From Diphasiastrum complanatum (taxonomy: Eukaryota; Streptophyta; Lycopodiopsida; Lycopodiales; Lycopodiaceae): 64,000 nucleotides of DNA. The stretch covers positions 13,716,878-13,780,877 of the forward strand of contig CM055107.1 in NCBI GenBank assembly GCA_029204225.1, read 5' to 3'. Below are positions 34,300 to 47,882 of the stretch, piece by piece (within the stretch, counting starts at the first letter, position 1; each line of letters opens with the position of its first letter). The notes under the pieces are model-generated. The model did no database searches. It had not been told where the DNA came from and saw nothing but the letters and a program-made list of their open reading frames with translations. A program made the position numbers and the translations under genes.

Positions 34300-35069
34300 G
34301 AATCGAAGTGTTTATTACAAGTTTTTATGCTTTTTTGCATTGGGTCTAGACCTAATCCATGATACTTTATTTAAATAAGAGGCACCTACAATGGATTTGT
34401 CTCAACATCAGCTCAGCTCATGTGCAAGCTTTGACTCTATAACAGATTTGTCAAGAGCTCATTTACCATAATGTTCAAATCATAAAGTGAATTTCATAGC
34501 ACCTCAATTTCATCTCTCTTATTATCTCCTAAATGCTTCTTGTACGTCTATACTTACATGCTATCTTTTTTTATCGACTAGGAAACTATACGAGGTGAAT
34601 TTGTCCTCTGTATCACAACTCACGACATAAGAATGAGTTTGTCCTTGGTAGCACAACTCACAACATAAACGTTTGCAAGCAGGTCATTTTATTTGGAATA
34701 AATCTTGTGATAACTATTGATATTTTCATGACTAAAACGTTTGTCTAGCTAGCATGTCCTCTGAAATTTTCTATCAACTTAACTACAATTGCTAACTGCT
34801 ACTCACCCCGTATGCTTTCGGAATGTATTTAAGGAGTTCTTTAACTAATCCAAGAAATTTTACTATTTCCAAAAGTGGTGAATAGTCAAGTATCATGATT
34901 TCTAGTCGCTTTGTTTTTTCCAATAGGAAGTGTTGAGTTTATCCAAAAGAAAAACGGGTAAAGACATGCCAAGTTCATGTATATATTGTAGAATATGTAG
35001 TCTCATCCTACAAATAAGCAATGTGACGCTATACTTTGAAGGTAGAATCTTTAGGTTGCTCACTATAAT
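34300..35069. repeat. 3' flank of germin gene B
   Basis: Nearly identical to gene A up to about 34600, then clearly more diverged (roughly 5-8 percent by eye) from the A and 43.6-kb copies. It ends at the ATAAT target duplication (35065-35069) of the inserted retrotransposon. Confidence 0.7.
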
Positions 35070-35593
35070 TATTAGGGAAGCTCCCTAAGATCTTGCTTAC
35101 AAGATAACACACAATGGAAAAACACACTATAGAGCAAGCACTCAACCAAGTAGAAGCAACCAATCAACTCTAGAAGCTTCACCCCCAAGCCAAAGAATAA
35201 GAAGCATGAATGTAGAGTGAAACCCTGGCAATGAATCAATGATCACAATAAGGAGTAGGGCTAGTTTGGACCCAATATATAGAGCCAAAAGCAACCTGGG
35301 CACATAGCCATGCATAGCACTAAGTTCTCTATACATAGATTCATCTATAATAGAGTCCTAAGCAATGACCACCTATTCATAGAATTGCTATTGATAACTC
35401 TACACATGCATACACTGTCTCATACCTTGTCTAAACTCCATTTAGTGTGTTCTTGTTCTCACAAAGATATTAGTTACTTTGGGGTCACATCCAGTATGAC
35501 GTGGCATAACTAACAGTTTGATTTACTGGAGTACCGTGTATCCAAGACTAGGAGTATATTGAGTTGTCCTACTTACTGGCCATGGACATAACA
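35070..35593 (-). repeat. 3' LTR (left in window)
   Basis: 524 bp. In minus orientation it begins TGTTATGTCC and ends CTTCCCTAATA. It contains a 22-bp stretch near 35131-35152 absent from the other LTR, and differs from it at roughly 30 positions, about 6 percent. Confidence 0.93.
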
Positions 35594-35606
35594 TTCTTCC
35601 CTCCTT
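35594..35606 (-). other. Polypurine tract
   Basis: AAGGAGGGAAGAA on the minus strand, immediately before the 3' LTR; it would prime plus-strand synthesis. Confidence 0.8.
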
Positions 35607-38600
35607 AAACTGCTTCTATCCTTAGAAGCTCTCTAAACAGTAAAAAATTACAGTTCCTTTAACTTTCAATATTAACCGAGAAAATCATTATCCTTAGTCT
35701 GACTTTCATATCAAACAATTACTCAAAGATAATCTCTGCACTGGAGCACAACTCAAGTTTGACAAGTACACTAAGTGATAAATTTTCCATATGGGCTACA
35801 TTCATCACGAGTTAGTAACATCACCTTCATATAAAGCACTTATATGAAACATTGGGTGAAATAACCTAACTTAAGAGATTAAAGTTAAAGAAATAATAAA
35901 ATAATTACAATTAGAGTTTGAAATTATCCACAACTCTGACAGATAATTTATTAAGCTTTCAACTACAAATATCCTTAGAATCCAAATTCTAAGATATGAT
36001 AATTCATTCAATTAGAATCTCTAGAAGAATCATTAAGATATAGAATGATTAAAACTCAACTCTGAGTATCCCAGAACTCCTTTGAGTTAAATGCTCGTAT
36101 TTCTAGCACCAAATGCAAGAAAATAGCATTCATTCATCTTAATAGACTTGTCTGTCTCCTAAGATAATTGGAGATTCAATCAAATGAAGAACTGTACTCA
36201 AGCATCTGTAGACCAGAAACCGTAGCAGACCCACTAGATAAATTAATTTCTCCACAAATAAAATACTTATCTTGTGAGAATATCTGTGAGATCCATAGGT
36301 TCTCAAATAAAATACTAGAGTAGAGAGATTCAAAACACTGATCTAAGTTCTTACTCAAATAATAGATCAAGAATTAATCATCACACTTAAGAATCATTAC
36401 AATTCCTTATAATCCTCTGACAATAATTAAGTATCTATTTATGATCCATCAATCATAAATATTTAGATTTGTATGATTTGTCAATCATGATTTTCTGGAA
36501 TCCAAAACCATACTTAACCATCTATAGGAATACACAATAGATTCATACAAGATTAATCGGGCACATACGTGAATAATGTCACTATGATCCAGTACATAAA
36601 CACATTTTTATCTGGTATATTCCTCCAGAACCCACATATGTTACTCACATATCTCACTGAGATCTTGTAACTCAGCTACAAAATATTTTCTATTTCTCCT
36701 GAGTAAATAGCATATCCGGGAAATCTTTGACACGAATAAAATTCACTCTTAGTAGTTTTCCAATCCAATTTCTTTTAATAGCATAATTTCTTTCACACAA
36801 ACAAATTGTAACCCCTCTCTGGTCCTAGTACTAAAACTAAGATTAGGTTGTTCCAATACAAAACCCTCAGACTTAAATTCTGATCAAACTTACTTCTATT
36901 CCAATGAGAATGGAATTAGTAACTTTTGACCTTTTACTGAACTACTTATAGATAATGATTCAAATTCCAAACCTGGTCTAGTTCTAGATTGTCCACACAA
37001 TCCCTAAAGAATTCCTCATATTCAAAAAGTTCCAATTGGGCATCTTACTATGAATCTATCCAAAATTACTTCCAGAAAAATCTCATTTCTATACCACAGC
37101 TGGCTCTTTTTCGAAAACTATGCAACCCATAGATTCCCAAATAGAAATTTACCCCACCACTCACCCCTCCTTTTAAAGAAATTATAAATTTCCATAAAAA
37201 TTAACTGGAAAGATGATATATGAAAATATCTAAATCCAAGAAAAGTCAGTAATAAGTGCTTCCACTAAAGGATTCACCTTATTACATACAGGACTTCTCC
37301 TTCAAATATTTTCACTCTGAGTGATAGAAGCTACTATTCCATCAAAATTCATTATGCAACACAGATATTCTAAATTTAAAAAATTGAAACAATTTAACCT
37401 TAGAATTTATCTGAATTCCAAGTCTATTCACACAAGTAGTAATTTATATAACAGTCTTTCAGAAGAATAACTTCATGCTGGAAACAATCACATAAACAAT
37501 GTGATGTCTTATAAGAAATTATTAAAAAGTAAAGGATTAATTAAGAAAGTGAGAAATAGATTTGGGGGCCTCTAATTTTGTAAATAATGAGATACCAAAT
37601 TGGGATCTAGATTAAACCTCAAAATTCTACAAAACACCCCACATTTGATCAAATGGTTTTCTTCTTTCCCATATCGCGACTAGGTACTAAAACACACCAT
37701 TGATCATCAGATCTTTACAGTCCTAGAATTTTCTTTCCAAAAATACTGATGTCCCATACCATCAGGTTTTCCTTCCAGAAAACCCTTAACCGCCTTATCT
37801 AATATTCTAGAGATCCACTGATCATCTAGCTATCCTATAATAATATCGCAAGTTCCCAAACACTGGAGAATCCATTTATTTGGATGACTGGCATGCCTAT
37901 CAGATGGATACCCAAAATCCACATTTGATTATATGACTTAGACAGAAGAAATTGACATCCAAAACTGCGGATAACTCAATGTTTACAAAGATATTAGTTA
38001 CAAATTCAACTGAATGAATTCTAACCAGGAAATTAATAACTAGTATTAAGCAATTATTGACAGAAAATTACCAAAATCTTAACTGCAACATTTCCCGATC
38101 ACACTTACTACTTCTGATGTCCACTCTTCTTCCTTCCTTAGAATTTTCAGTTCCCTGAAAATCTCTTCAGCTTAGGTACCAAGAAGACGTAATCATTAGT
38201 AAATGTTTAAAAACCAAATTACTGTAGGAAAAAGTCCAAAACAATTTCATTTATGTCCTATACCTGGCCTAAAAATCTGATATATCAAAAATCATTTACT
38301 AGTATATGAAATAGTACTAGTCTGATCTTTTGAATATAATTCACCATAGGATTTTACTGGAAATAAGATCAATTATGTAATTCCTATTATTACAAATTTT
38401 TCAATAAAATTGGACTATTTTTTCTTTTTATTGACTGGTATGGCATTACTCCGTTAATATTGACAAAACCTATCCAAACACAGATTATGAAATTACATAA
38501 ATGGAAATTCCACCAATAGGATTTTAATAATTCTTGAACTGTTAGATAAAGAATACTATTGCCACTCATTCAACCTGGTTATTTCATATTGTTTAACGAT

Positions 38601-40598
38601 TTTAATCAAATTTAACGAGTATCTTGTACAGACGTTCACTTGACTGATTTCTATCGATCAACATCGATTACAAAACTATCAGACAAGTAATTGAATTCAA
38701 ATTTTAACCAAGTTGAAATTCAACAAAAATAAAAAAATTCAAATTTTAACTTTCAATTTGGGAGTTCCCAACTCCAAAAGTTAAAAGAAACACAATAAGA
38801 ACTGTCTGCAATTCATTGCGGTTCCTTCTGTCAATTATAACTTATCTGTCACCGGGAAATAAATTAGACTTAGTGAAAATATTGTGACAAATCCGACTGA
38901 TAAACTCAGTTTAATCAATTCACTGATCTAAACTGATTCCATAGATAACAAAAAAATGACCAAAATTTTGATTTTTTTTCAGAAAACTCAGATTTTGTTG
39001 TATTTTATTTAATTCAAAAATTCTGACGAAAATACTATTAGTACAAAAGGCAATCGAAGTCGAAAAAATTGAAACATTGTCCGATTCCTAATGTTACTAA
39101 CCCAATGTCAAACTGGCATGCAAAGCACACTACATCAGTCACAAACGTCATTACAGAATTTTTTACGTAAACTTCAGTTTTACGGAATTTGTCAACCATT
39201 AACACTGATTTGTGACCCAACTGTTAGAGCACATGCGTATGACCACTCAAATTGATTGTAAATCCCTCATGCATGTCAGAATCACTCTAAGAATCATCAT
39301 GCAACTAATCCATGCAAGCATAGTACCACTAATTAGGAAAATGACTGGCATGCAATCAGAACAATTCAAAATTTTGCCAATTTTACTCACAAAATTACAA
39401 AAATTCAGATGATCGAAACTTTGGCTACGGGACACCAAATTGGGTGCTGTAAAGCTCAGTATAGAGGGAGACCAAGTGAACAAGATGTTGCCACATTAGT
39501 CTGTCACCTAGGCTTCACACGTGGGAGATCAGAGTGTTAGAAATTCAGTAGTAGGGCACACTTCCACAAGAAATAATCATGTAGAAACGTGCAAACACCC
39601 ATTCCAGCCCAAAATTGATGCTACCGATAGTCTTAAACAGCAAATTAGACTTCCATGAAGCATTCATACTGATCCTAAGATGCAGTATAGGCTGAGAACG
39701 AAGATTTCTTGATTTATAGAAGTCATAATAGCTTCAATTTTAATGGAGATGGTGCATAAGCCACCAGCCATCAATTCACAGGTCTGATAGCTTGTTAGGA
39801 AGGTAAAAAAAAATGGTTATCATTTTTTAATTAATACTAGAATGATCTCCTTATAAATTTGGAGAGATCCATCCCCAAAAATCACCAAAAATGGTCATGT
39901 TTTGAACTTTTTTTACTTCCTACAAGTTCAATTGCTGGAATTCTTGGTTCTAACTTCAGGGAAAGCTTCAAAAGACTTTGGTCCACCACTTTACAAGCTC
40001 TACATGGTACAGCCACCTACTATCCAACTTTATGAAGAAAACAAGCAAAAATAATGATTTTTGGCTATTTTTTGATTTTTTCATCACCATAAAGTGGAAA
40101 TTCATGACATACAACTCTTTCTCTAACACATGCAAACGAATTTATAGAATTACAACCATCTAATTGATTTGATCTTGTTGGATTTTGGTTCTTACTATCT
40201 ATTTTGTGCCAAAAAGCATGAAAAACCAAGCAATTTTTACCAAAACATAGCCTAAAATCATAATTCATTGGAGAGAACCGGCGTGCATCATTAATTTCAT
40301 CATTAATGAACCCTAAAATGAAAGCACACTTGCTGGAAAATTCAGATCTACCAAAGATTTGATCTACACAAGAAAAAGCTCCAAAAAACCATCACAAATT
40401 GGCCTTCAAAGACAATTCTCCATAAAACCACAAAGAATCCCAAGACTCAATGGATCTTAGCAACATGCAAATTTAAACTGGGATAGTACACCCACTTGCC
40501 CACTTGCTATCCACCTTCGAAGAGAATTTTCCTAGATCCAATCCAAAATTTCGACAAAAGGTAGCTCTTCTCCATGTTCTCCAATCTTCGTAAGCCTT
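35607..40598. other. Interior of the LTR retrotransposon, no coding sequence
   Basis: Five kilobases of AT-rich sequence with dense stops in all frames. The longest open frames (about 60-80 codons, for example 39247-39483) show no retroelement motif. Nothing in it recurs elsewhere in the window. Confidence 0.75.
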
Positions 40599-40610
40599 GC
40601 TTTGATACCA
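40599..40610 (-). other. Primer binding site (initiator tRNA-Met type)
   Basis: TGGTATCAAAGC on the minus strand, one base after the 5' LTR; it differs by one base from the standard TGGTATCAGAGC complementary to the 3' end of initiator tRNA-Met. Confidence 0.88.
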
Positions 40611-40611
40611 C

Positions 40612-41110
40612 TATAAGGGAAGCTCCCTAAGATCCTGCTTACAAGATAACACACAATGGAAAAACACACTATGAAGCAACCAATCAACTCTAAAAGCTTC
40701 ACCCCCAAGCCAAGGAATAAGAAGCATGAATGTAGAGTGAAACCCTAGCAATGAATTAATAATCACAATAAGGAGTAGGGTGAGTTTGGACCCAATATAT
40801 AGATTCAAAAGCAACCTGGGCACATAGCCATGCATAGCCCTAAGTTCCCTATACATAGATTCACCTAGAATGGAGTCCTGAGCATGGACCACCTATTCAT
40901 AGAATTGCTATTGATAATTCTACACATGCATACATTGTCTCATACCTTGTCTTAACTCCATTTAGTGTGTTCTGTTCCTCACAAAGATATTAGTTATTTT
41001 TGGGTCACATCCAGTTTGGCGTGGCATAAGTAACAGCTTGATTTACTGGAGTACTGTGTATCCAAGACTAGGAGTATACTGAGTCCTACTTACTGGCCAT
41101 GGACATGACA
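40612..41110 (-). repeat. 5' LTR (right in window)
   Basis: 499 bp. In minus orientation it begins TGTCATGTCC and ends CTTCCCTTATA. Confidence 0.93.
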
Positions 41111-41201
41111 ATAATGTCATATGTTTGTTCTAAATGCCAATCATATATTAACACTAAATATTTTCTACACCAAACTTATTTTAATATACACTATTTACAA
41201 G

Positions 41202-41314
<113 letters not shown>

Positions 41315-41685
41315 GGATGAATTTCTCTGAGTATGATGGCTTGCTCTTGTGAGAAAGTGTATTCATGATTTATAATATGCTATATGTCATGTGCCATACC
41401 TCTCAATCCAAGCCAAGCAGCTAGAATAAGGAGGCAATCACCACACGTATTTTGAAGAGAACCAAATATGAGCAACAACCACAACCTACCACAAAGCTCA
41501 TATCAAAGTGAAGCTCAAAAGGAGATGGATTCCATAATGGAGAGTAAGGAGTACACGGATTCATGTGATGGGGCACATGAGACTTAGCAAAATCTTGATT
41601 CCAAGGTTCACATTCACAAAGGAGGAAGAGGAGATGGAGCTACTGGTTCTCTCAATTGCAAATGAGCCAAAAGGTTTCAAAATTG

Positions 41686-42190
41686 ATACCCAATTTGTAT
41701 ACCCAATAGGTGATACCCAATTTGTATGTTCCACCTCGTAGATGCCTCCAAGAGCTTTTGGAGTTCTTCTTCGATGTGTGCTCTATAGATTGGATTACAA
41801 CGATTAGATCTACTGGCATGGGGTTTAGCATCCTTCTTTAATGGGATTCTATGCATGGCAACCAAAGGATCTACCGCCTTCATGTCCTTGTAGTACCATG
41901 CAAAGTTATGAAAATATTTTCTAAGGAGTTTCTCTAAGGCCAGACGTTGTTTGGTGTTGAGGTGTGCTCCAATATGGACAAAATTTTCGTCTGTCTCATC
42001 TGGCTCTTGAAGATTTAATTTTATGGTTTGAGCGGGGCCATCATATGGCTCATTCCCCTTTGGCTCCCATTGAGCTTGAGGTAGGTGGATAATTACATCT
42101 TCAATGGTGAAGTCCTTGAAATGGTTGGGCACATCAATTTTGTCAAGGGCATAGGGCTTCTTAGTCCTGGCCTTAGTGGATCTTTAGGGG
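41686..42190 (-). pseudogene. Ty3/gypsy RT N-terminal fragment, second lineage
   Basis: The minus strand reads LRKYFHNFAWYYKDMKAVDP, then HRIPLKKDAKPHASR and IEEELQKLLEA, the entry part of a plant gypsy RT (FAW.Y.DM.G.DP...HRI). It breaks off before the catalytic motifs. It is not the R2 or R3 lineage. Upstream pieces of the same polyprotein are at 42439-43257. Confidence 0.82.
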
Positions 42191-42438
42191 TCCTAGTTGT
42201 GTGGCTTGTGGACTCAGAGATTGTGCTCTGCCCGAGGTTTCTCGAGCTATCGTGAGATCATGAGGAGGCTGCACCTCTATAATCTTTTTCATTTTCTCGC
42301 GGATAGCTTCCTTCCTAATTGGTTTTGCATGCACCTTTTGAACGATGATTTTGTGTGGCTTGGATGCATCATTAGATTGACTCAGGGATCTATTACCAAG
42401 TATCCATCAGAACTTCCAGAGAACTACCAACAGTCAGA

Positions 42439-43257
42439 TCAAGTAGGGACTTTGGTTAAGATTTTGTCATCTATCCCGTAGATAGATTCATTATCATGTA
42501 TCTCCCATTCGTATATTTTACTTTGGTCCAGTTTGGTTGCAGCAATGCTACCCTTAGGCTCTATCTCCTGGACCTTCTCAGAGAGTAGCCGTGGGAGAAT
42601 GGCATCCATGAAGCACAAAATAGCTACATCTGTAATATCGGCCATGTCGGAGTCAGTATCAAACTCTTAAGAGCATAAAACACTCTCGTCATCAATATAC
42701 AAGGTTATTGATTTGTCATAAGGTAGCCAAGCGACGTGAAGCAAGTCCTCGTTGTGGGGTTGAATTTTAACATAACTGATGTTGAAGATAAAAATATCCA
42801 AATCAGTTGGTTCAATGGTAGATTCATTGCTATCAATGTGATATGTATTGAGCTCGCAATGTTCTACATTGACACAATCGATTGTTGCCAAGCTGTGGCT
42901 CCAGTTGATAATATCCGTAGCCTTGGTATAGTGGCCCTTCTCTTTGATGTCACGATAATTTTCAAGAATAGACTCTATGGTAGAGGATCCATATTCGGTG
43001 ATACATGCGGGTTTGATCTTACCAGTAGAGTTGATGGTGACTGATGTTTCTCGATTGCCAAATGTAACATGCTCTCTATTCCAATCGTGCACTACGAGTG
43101 CGTTAGAGAGCCATGGCCTACCTAGGAGTAATTCATAGGAATAGGCGTTGCTAGGGATATCTAGCACTACCAAATCTAGCATGAAGCTCAAACCTCCGAG
43201 TTTCAGTCTTATGTGTGGTATTAGGCCTAATGGTTTTACCACACTTTGATCTGCCAT
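42439..43257 (-). pseudogene. Ty3/gypsy retropepsin C-terminal fragment and linker, second lineage
   Basis: The minus strand reads LDIPSNAYSYELLLGRPWLS then VVHDWNREHVTFG, the second protease block of Athila/Tat-like gypsy elements (LLGRPWL). A linker follows to 42667 and, after a stop, 42645-42439. The catalytic DSG block upstream is lost, since the match ends near 43260. Confidence 0.8.
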
Positions 43258-43309
43258 TCAAAGTTGACAGTTAGGCACTGGGCGTGTTGGCTTGGGTTGG
43301 TATTGTCCT

Positions 43310-43575
43310 GTGCAGGTATTGAACACCTTATACGAGTCATTTTTGCTTGTGCAAGTACCGACCTTCTTATGCGAGTCATGTATACACTCCTGTGCGAGTA
43401 GTATGTTCCCTTGCGCGAGTCATTTCTAGTTCTTTTGGAAACCTTTCAAACCTGTGCGAGTCATTTCCAGGTCTATGCGAGTCATTTTGTTCCCCTATGC
43501 GAGTCATTTTCTACTTCTTTTGGGAACTGTTCAATCTTGTGCGAGTTCATCAACCTTCCGAAAAATAGATGTGTG
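43310..43575 (+). repeat. GYGCGAGTCATTT short interspersed repeats, copy 1
   Basis: About nine imperfect copies of TGCGAGTCATTT, spaced roughly 20-45 bp, some inside a 38-bp unit with GTGCAGGTAYCGACCTTCTT. The array recurs at 56155-56480. Repeats and spacers are both degenerate and there are no cas genes, so this is not a CRISPR array. Confidence 0.75.
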
Positions 43576-43607
43576 GTAAGCTGATCTACCTGAGACCAAA
43601 CGGTACA

Positions 43608-44715
<1,108 letters not shown>

Positions 44716-45132
44716 GTCCCTTGTCTACTTATAGATAATGTTCTAACATAACTATATTGAAGGATAGTTAGCCCTTGTTAAGTATTATCTAGTCTACTTT
44801 GGGCCCTTATTGGCCTATTATCCTTATTAATTACTTTGAAGGGCCTAAAGAGAGAACCGCCTTGTTCTTAAAGCCAATAGCTCATTTTGGGCCTACAAAG
44901 CTTACGTTGGATATTATATTGCATTATTTATCACTAATGTACTAAAAGTACATGACACTTCCCCTACTTAAACATTTTTGTCCTCAAAAATGAAGACGCT
45001 CAGCTTGATTGCCTTGGTTAAGTAGTAATGATCAAGAATGTCATGTTCAACAACTTCATGGTAGTAGTCATGGCCATTGTTGAATAAATGAGCTGTTGAC
45101 CCAAGAATTGTCTTCATCAGGGAGGTTTTTCC
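44716..45132. other. Segment absent from the 10.4-kb copy, no gene
   Basis: About 417 bp present here and missing at the matching point near 10465. On the minus strand a stretch near 44960-45010 (LLSVFIFEDKNV-like) resembles gypsy linker sequence, but assignment is weak. Confidence 0.35.
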
Positions 45133-45145
45133 AGTGAATTAGATA

Positions 45146-45390
45146 TTATTTGATTATCTTGCCATTTCGCAATACCTTGTCCTGATAGCCAACAATTTTG
45201 GCTGGTTCCAGAACCATATTACCTTCATGATCTAGAGGTAGTAGAATAGCAGTTGCAGTTGAATGTTCTCCCAAATTCTTCCTCAAAAGAGAGACATGAA
45301 ACACTTGATGTATACGGGTTGTCGATGGTAGATCCAATTCATCATTTAACTCTTCGATCTTCTTCACAATCTTGAAAGGTTCATAAAATT
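45146..45390 (-). pseudogene. Ty3/gypsy integrase C-terminal fragment (R3 copy 2)
   Basis: Same as 10489-10760: RIHQVFHVSLLRKNLGEH and KIVGYQDKVLRNGK. A short deletion near 45390 removes LAPRF found in copy 1. Confidence 0.83.
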
Positions 45391-45764
45391 GCATAGTGTT
45401 TTCAGCTTAGTATATCCATTAGGGCCCTTTTGGGACTCAAAAAGGGCCTCTTCACTAATTATAATTAGTGTTAATGACAACATGTGTACCAATAAAAGAG
45501 TGACAATTGAGATGGAATGGTCCATATGACATGGCACATTCAATGGACTAGATGAAATCTCCAAAATCTAACTCACCTCTAACCACACCCTAACTACACC
45601 TCCCTAGCACATTATTAATGACAATGTCACACTCATAAGGAAGGCCCAGATTTAAATTTTGAATTTGTGAAGGGCTGAAATTTTTTTGCACTTCATAGGT
45701 CTTCTTTTGATCTTTATTTTGGTATAATATAACTTGCAAGTTTTTTTATTTTTCATATTGAAAG

Positions 45765-46215
45765 TTTAATTTTGAAAAGGGGAAGGGGGGGTTTGTAATA
45801 CCTTTTGTACAAAAAAAAAAAAAAATAGATGAAAGGGGGGAGGGGGTACAACCCCCCCCCCCCCTCCCCCCTCCCGACCCGCTCCCCTCACGCCACTCCC
45901 CTGCACGGCCTTTCCTCCCCTCTCCACGCTCCTTGCACGGCCGCCGATGCTGGAGCTCGCAGACACCCTCCGGGCCGCTGGCCCGGTTTGCTGCACGGAT
46001 CCCAACTCGCCTGCGTGGATTGTTCTTGTTGGTTGGATGGCCAACCGGGCCAGCGGCCCGAGGTGTTGTGCCTACGAGATGTTAGAGGGCCCTACAGCGG
46101 TCGTGCAAGGGGGCAAGGGGGGCGAGAGTGTCCTCCCCCTTTGATTTTCAATTTTTTTTTTTTACAAGGTTTTAAACCCAAATCTCCCCTCTTCCCTGCC
46201 CCCTCCCCCCACTTT
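45765..46215. mobile_element. GC-rich insertion inside gypsy R3, copy 2
   Basis: Left end TTGAAAAGGGGAAGGGGGG (from about 45771) and the reverse complement of the right end TTGAAAGTGGGGGGAGGGGG (about 46217-46198) are alike, and both are followed inward by A-rich then GGGGGAGG sequence, giving imperfect inverted repeats of up to 90 bp. The core is about 65 percent GC or more against an AT-rich background. A small TIR transposon carrying captured GC-rich sequence is the favoured reading. Confidence 0.5.
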
Positions 46216-46395
46216 CAAGAACGGTTCATCGCCATATAATGCAAAGAAATGTGTCATGCCGATTGACACGTGTGGAGTGCTATTATAACAAAATTCAGCT
46301 AAGTACAACCAATCAACCCACCTTTTATGATGATCTGAATCAATTTTCAGGTGAAAGGATGTACTTAAACACAATTTAGTGCCCAACTTGTCCAT
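46216..46395 (-). pseudogene. Ty3/gypsy integrase core fragment (R3 copy 2)
   Basis: The minus strand shows the end of the integrase core, with LAEFCYNSTPHVSIGM. The GC-rich insertion cuts it right after FFALYG, about 70 bp earlier than in copy 1, so copy 2 has an extra deletion here. Confidence 0.82.
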
Positions 46396-46694
46396 TAAGA
46401 CCTTCAGAAAGTGGAAATAAGTATGTCATCTCTCTCGCTCACTATCTCATTTGGTATCCCATGTAATTAACCATGTGCCACTGATGTCCATTGTAACCCT
46501 AGCATGAAGGGTAAATTAAAGTTGGGTTGCACTAGTAAAGGAGTTGTTACCAATGATTCCTTGAGAGCTTTGAACCATCTGAGTTCCTTCATTCCATTCA
46601 AACTTATCCTTTCTCAAAAGATGCGTAAGCGGTGCTATAACTTTTGAAAAGTCCTGGATTTTTAGTAAAATGCTAAACCCAGGAATCCTTTCGA

Positions 46695-47056
46695 TTATTT
46701 GACACTGTTAGGTGATTTCCAATTCTTGATTGTCTCAATCTTCTCCTGATCCACCTTGATTCCCTTCTTGGACACAATGTGCCCCAAGTATTCCACCTCA
46801 TCTCGAGCGAATTCACATATGGTTATCTTTGCAAACAACTTGTATTCTTGAAGAATACTTAAAACTGTGTCCAAATGTTTTGCATGCTCTTCCATGTTTC
46901 TACTATATATTAGGATGTCGTCAAAGAATACCAAGACAAAAAGGTAAAGATAAGGTTCAAAATCCGATATATGAGAGCTTGAAAAGTGGAAGGAGCATTA
47001 GTTAATCCAAAAGGCATAACTTTGAATTCATAAGGTCCCTTGTCAGTTCGGAAAGC
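46695..47056 (-). pseudogene. Ty3/gypsy reverse transcriptase fragment (R3 copy 2)
   Basis: [16 protein letters not shown] and [16 protein letters not shown] are present as in copy 1, again with a frame break between them and no finger domain. Confidence 0.87.
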
Positions 47057-47256
47057 TATTTTATGTTGTTCCTCTTCTTTGACCTTAATTTTATGGTATC
47101 TAGATGAAAGTTGATTGTCACATCTCCCAAAGTTTTAAGCCATTCCATTCCTAGTATAACATCAAATCGACCCAACTCTACTATATGGAAGCTTTTTCTG
47201 GAATGGAAAAGTGGTGGTTGTAATTTAAGGTTGAATCTAATTCTTTGAGTCGTCAC
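47056..47256 (-). pseudogene. Ty3/gypsy retropepsin C-terminal fragment (R3 copy 2)
   Basis: Carries [20 protein letters not shown] as at 12540-12760. It runs into the block B1 fragment (47235-47547). Confidence 0.85.
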
Positions 47257-47547
47257 AAATCATTGCATGATCTCGTTTTCTATGGTAACTCTTATGGCTT
47301 TTTGGCCTTGCCTTGCAAAGGCAATTCTATGTGTTGAGATCCGTTTTATAGTCTCAAGCGTGTACTTGCTACTTCGTGTGCCTTTTTTGTCTTATGCAAT
47401 AAGTTGACGATCAATCTACAAGTAAAGTCTCATTCTTTCGTACATGCATCCAAGTAGCTAAGATTTTTTTTTGCATGATAACTTAGTTTTCTTGATGAAA
47501 CGGTTGTCGATTCGGGATGACACCGCATGTAGTTTCTTATCTTATTT
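47257..47547. repeat. Block B1 middle part, further copy
   Basis: Matches 12741-13030. It is cut at 47547, where R2 begins. No gene. Confidence 0.6.
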
Positions 47548-47731
47548 TAAATGGACGTGGCGAATGTAATGAGCGAAGTCCATAACTCTCCCCAACACAA
47601 AAAAAAGGACCCAATTGCCGAAAAGAAACTGGATCAAACAACAACAAGCCCTGGTGCATCAACAACTAGAGCAGCATCTAATGTAGAGGAATCAACAAGT
47701 GCAGCAAGAGCACAATCCTGATCCGCAAGTG

Positions 47732-47882
47732 ATAACGTATGATAAAAGACATCAATAGGCTCCCATGTGGCCTACTCAACAAGACGACCATCCCACTTGA
47801 TCAAAAATTGAATCTGTCGGCAGCGTCGACCATGGTGAAGGCGAACCTGGTGAATGGCAGCTGGGAACAGCTCAGGATCAAC
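47732..47882 (-). pseudogene. Chromodomain-like integrase end (R2 copy 2)
   Basis: FLIKWDGRLVE, a stop, then ATWEPIDVF. The variant K in place of Q (copy 1) is closer to the usual VKW of chromodomains. Confidence 0.72.

Larger units (their letters stand above)
35070..41110 (-). mobile_element. Complete non-coding LTR retrotransposon (6.04 kb)
   Basis: Two LTRs (35070-35593 and 40612-41110) flank a 5.0-kb interior. The element is flanked by the duplication ATAAT (35065-35069 and 41111-41115), and the empty site is preserved at about 9925 and 44118. In minus orientation a primer site follows the 5' LTR after one base and a polypurine tract precedes the 3' LTR. The interior is AT-rich and has no Gag or Pol similarity on either strand, so it would have depended on proteins from another element. 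It resembles the non-autonomous LARD class; no family name is claimed. Confidence 0.93.

Noticed and set aside
43310-43575. CRISPR-like look of the TGCGAGTCATTT array
   Set aside because: Repeats are degenerate, spacing is irregular, and the context is a plant genome without cas genes.
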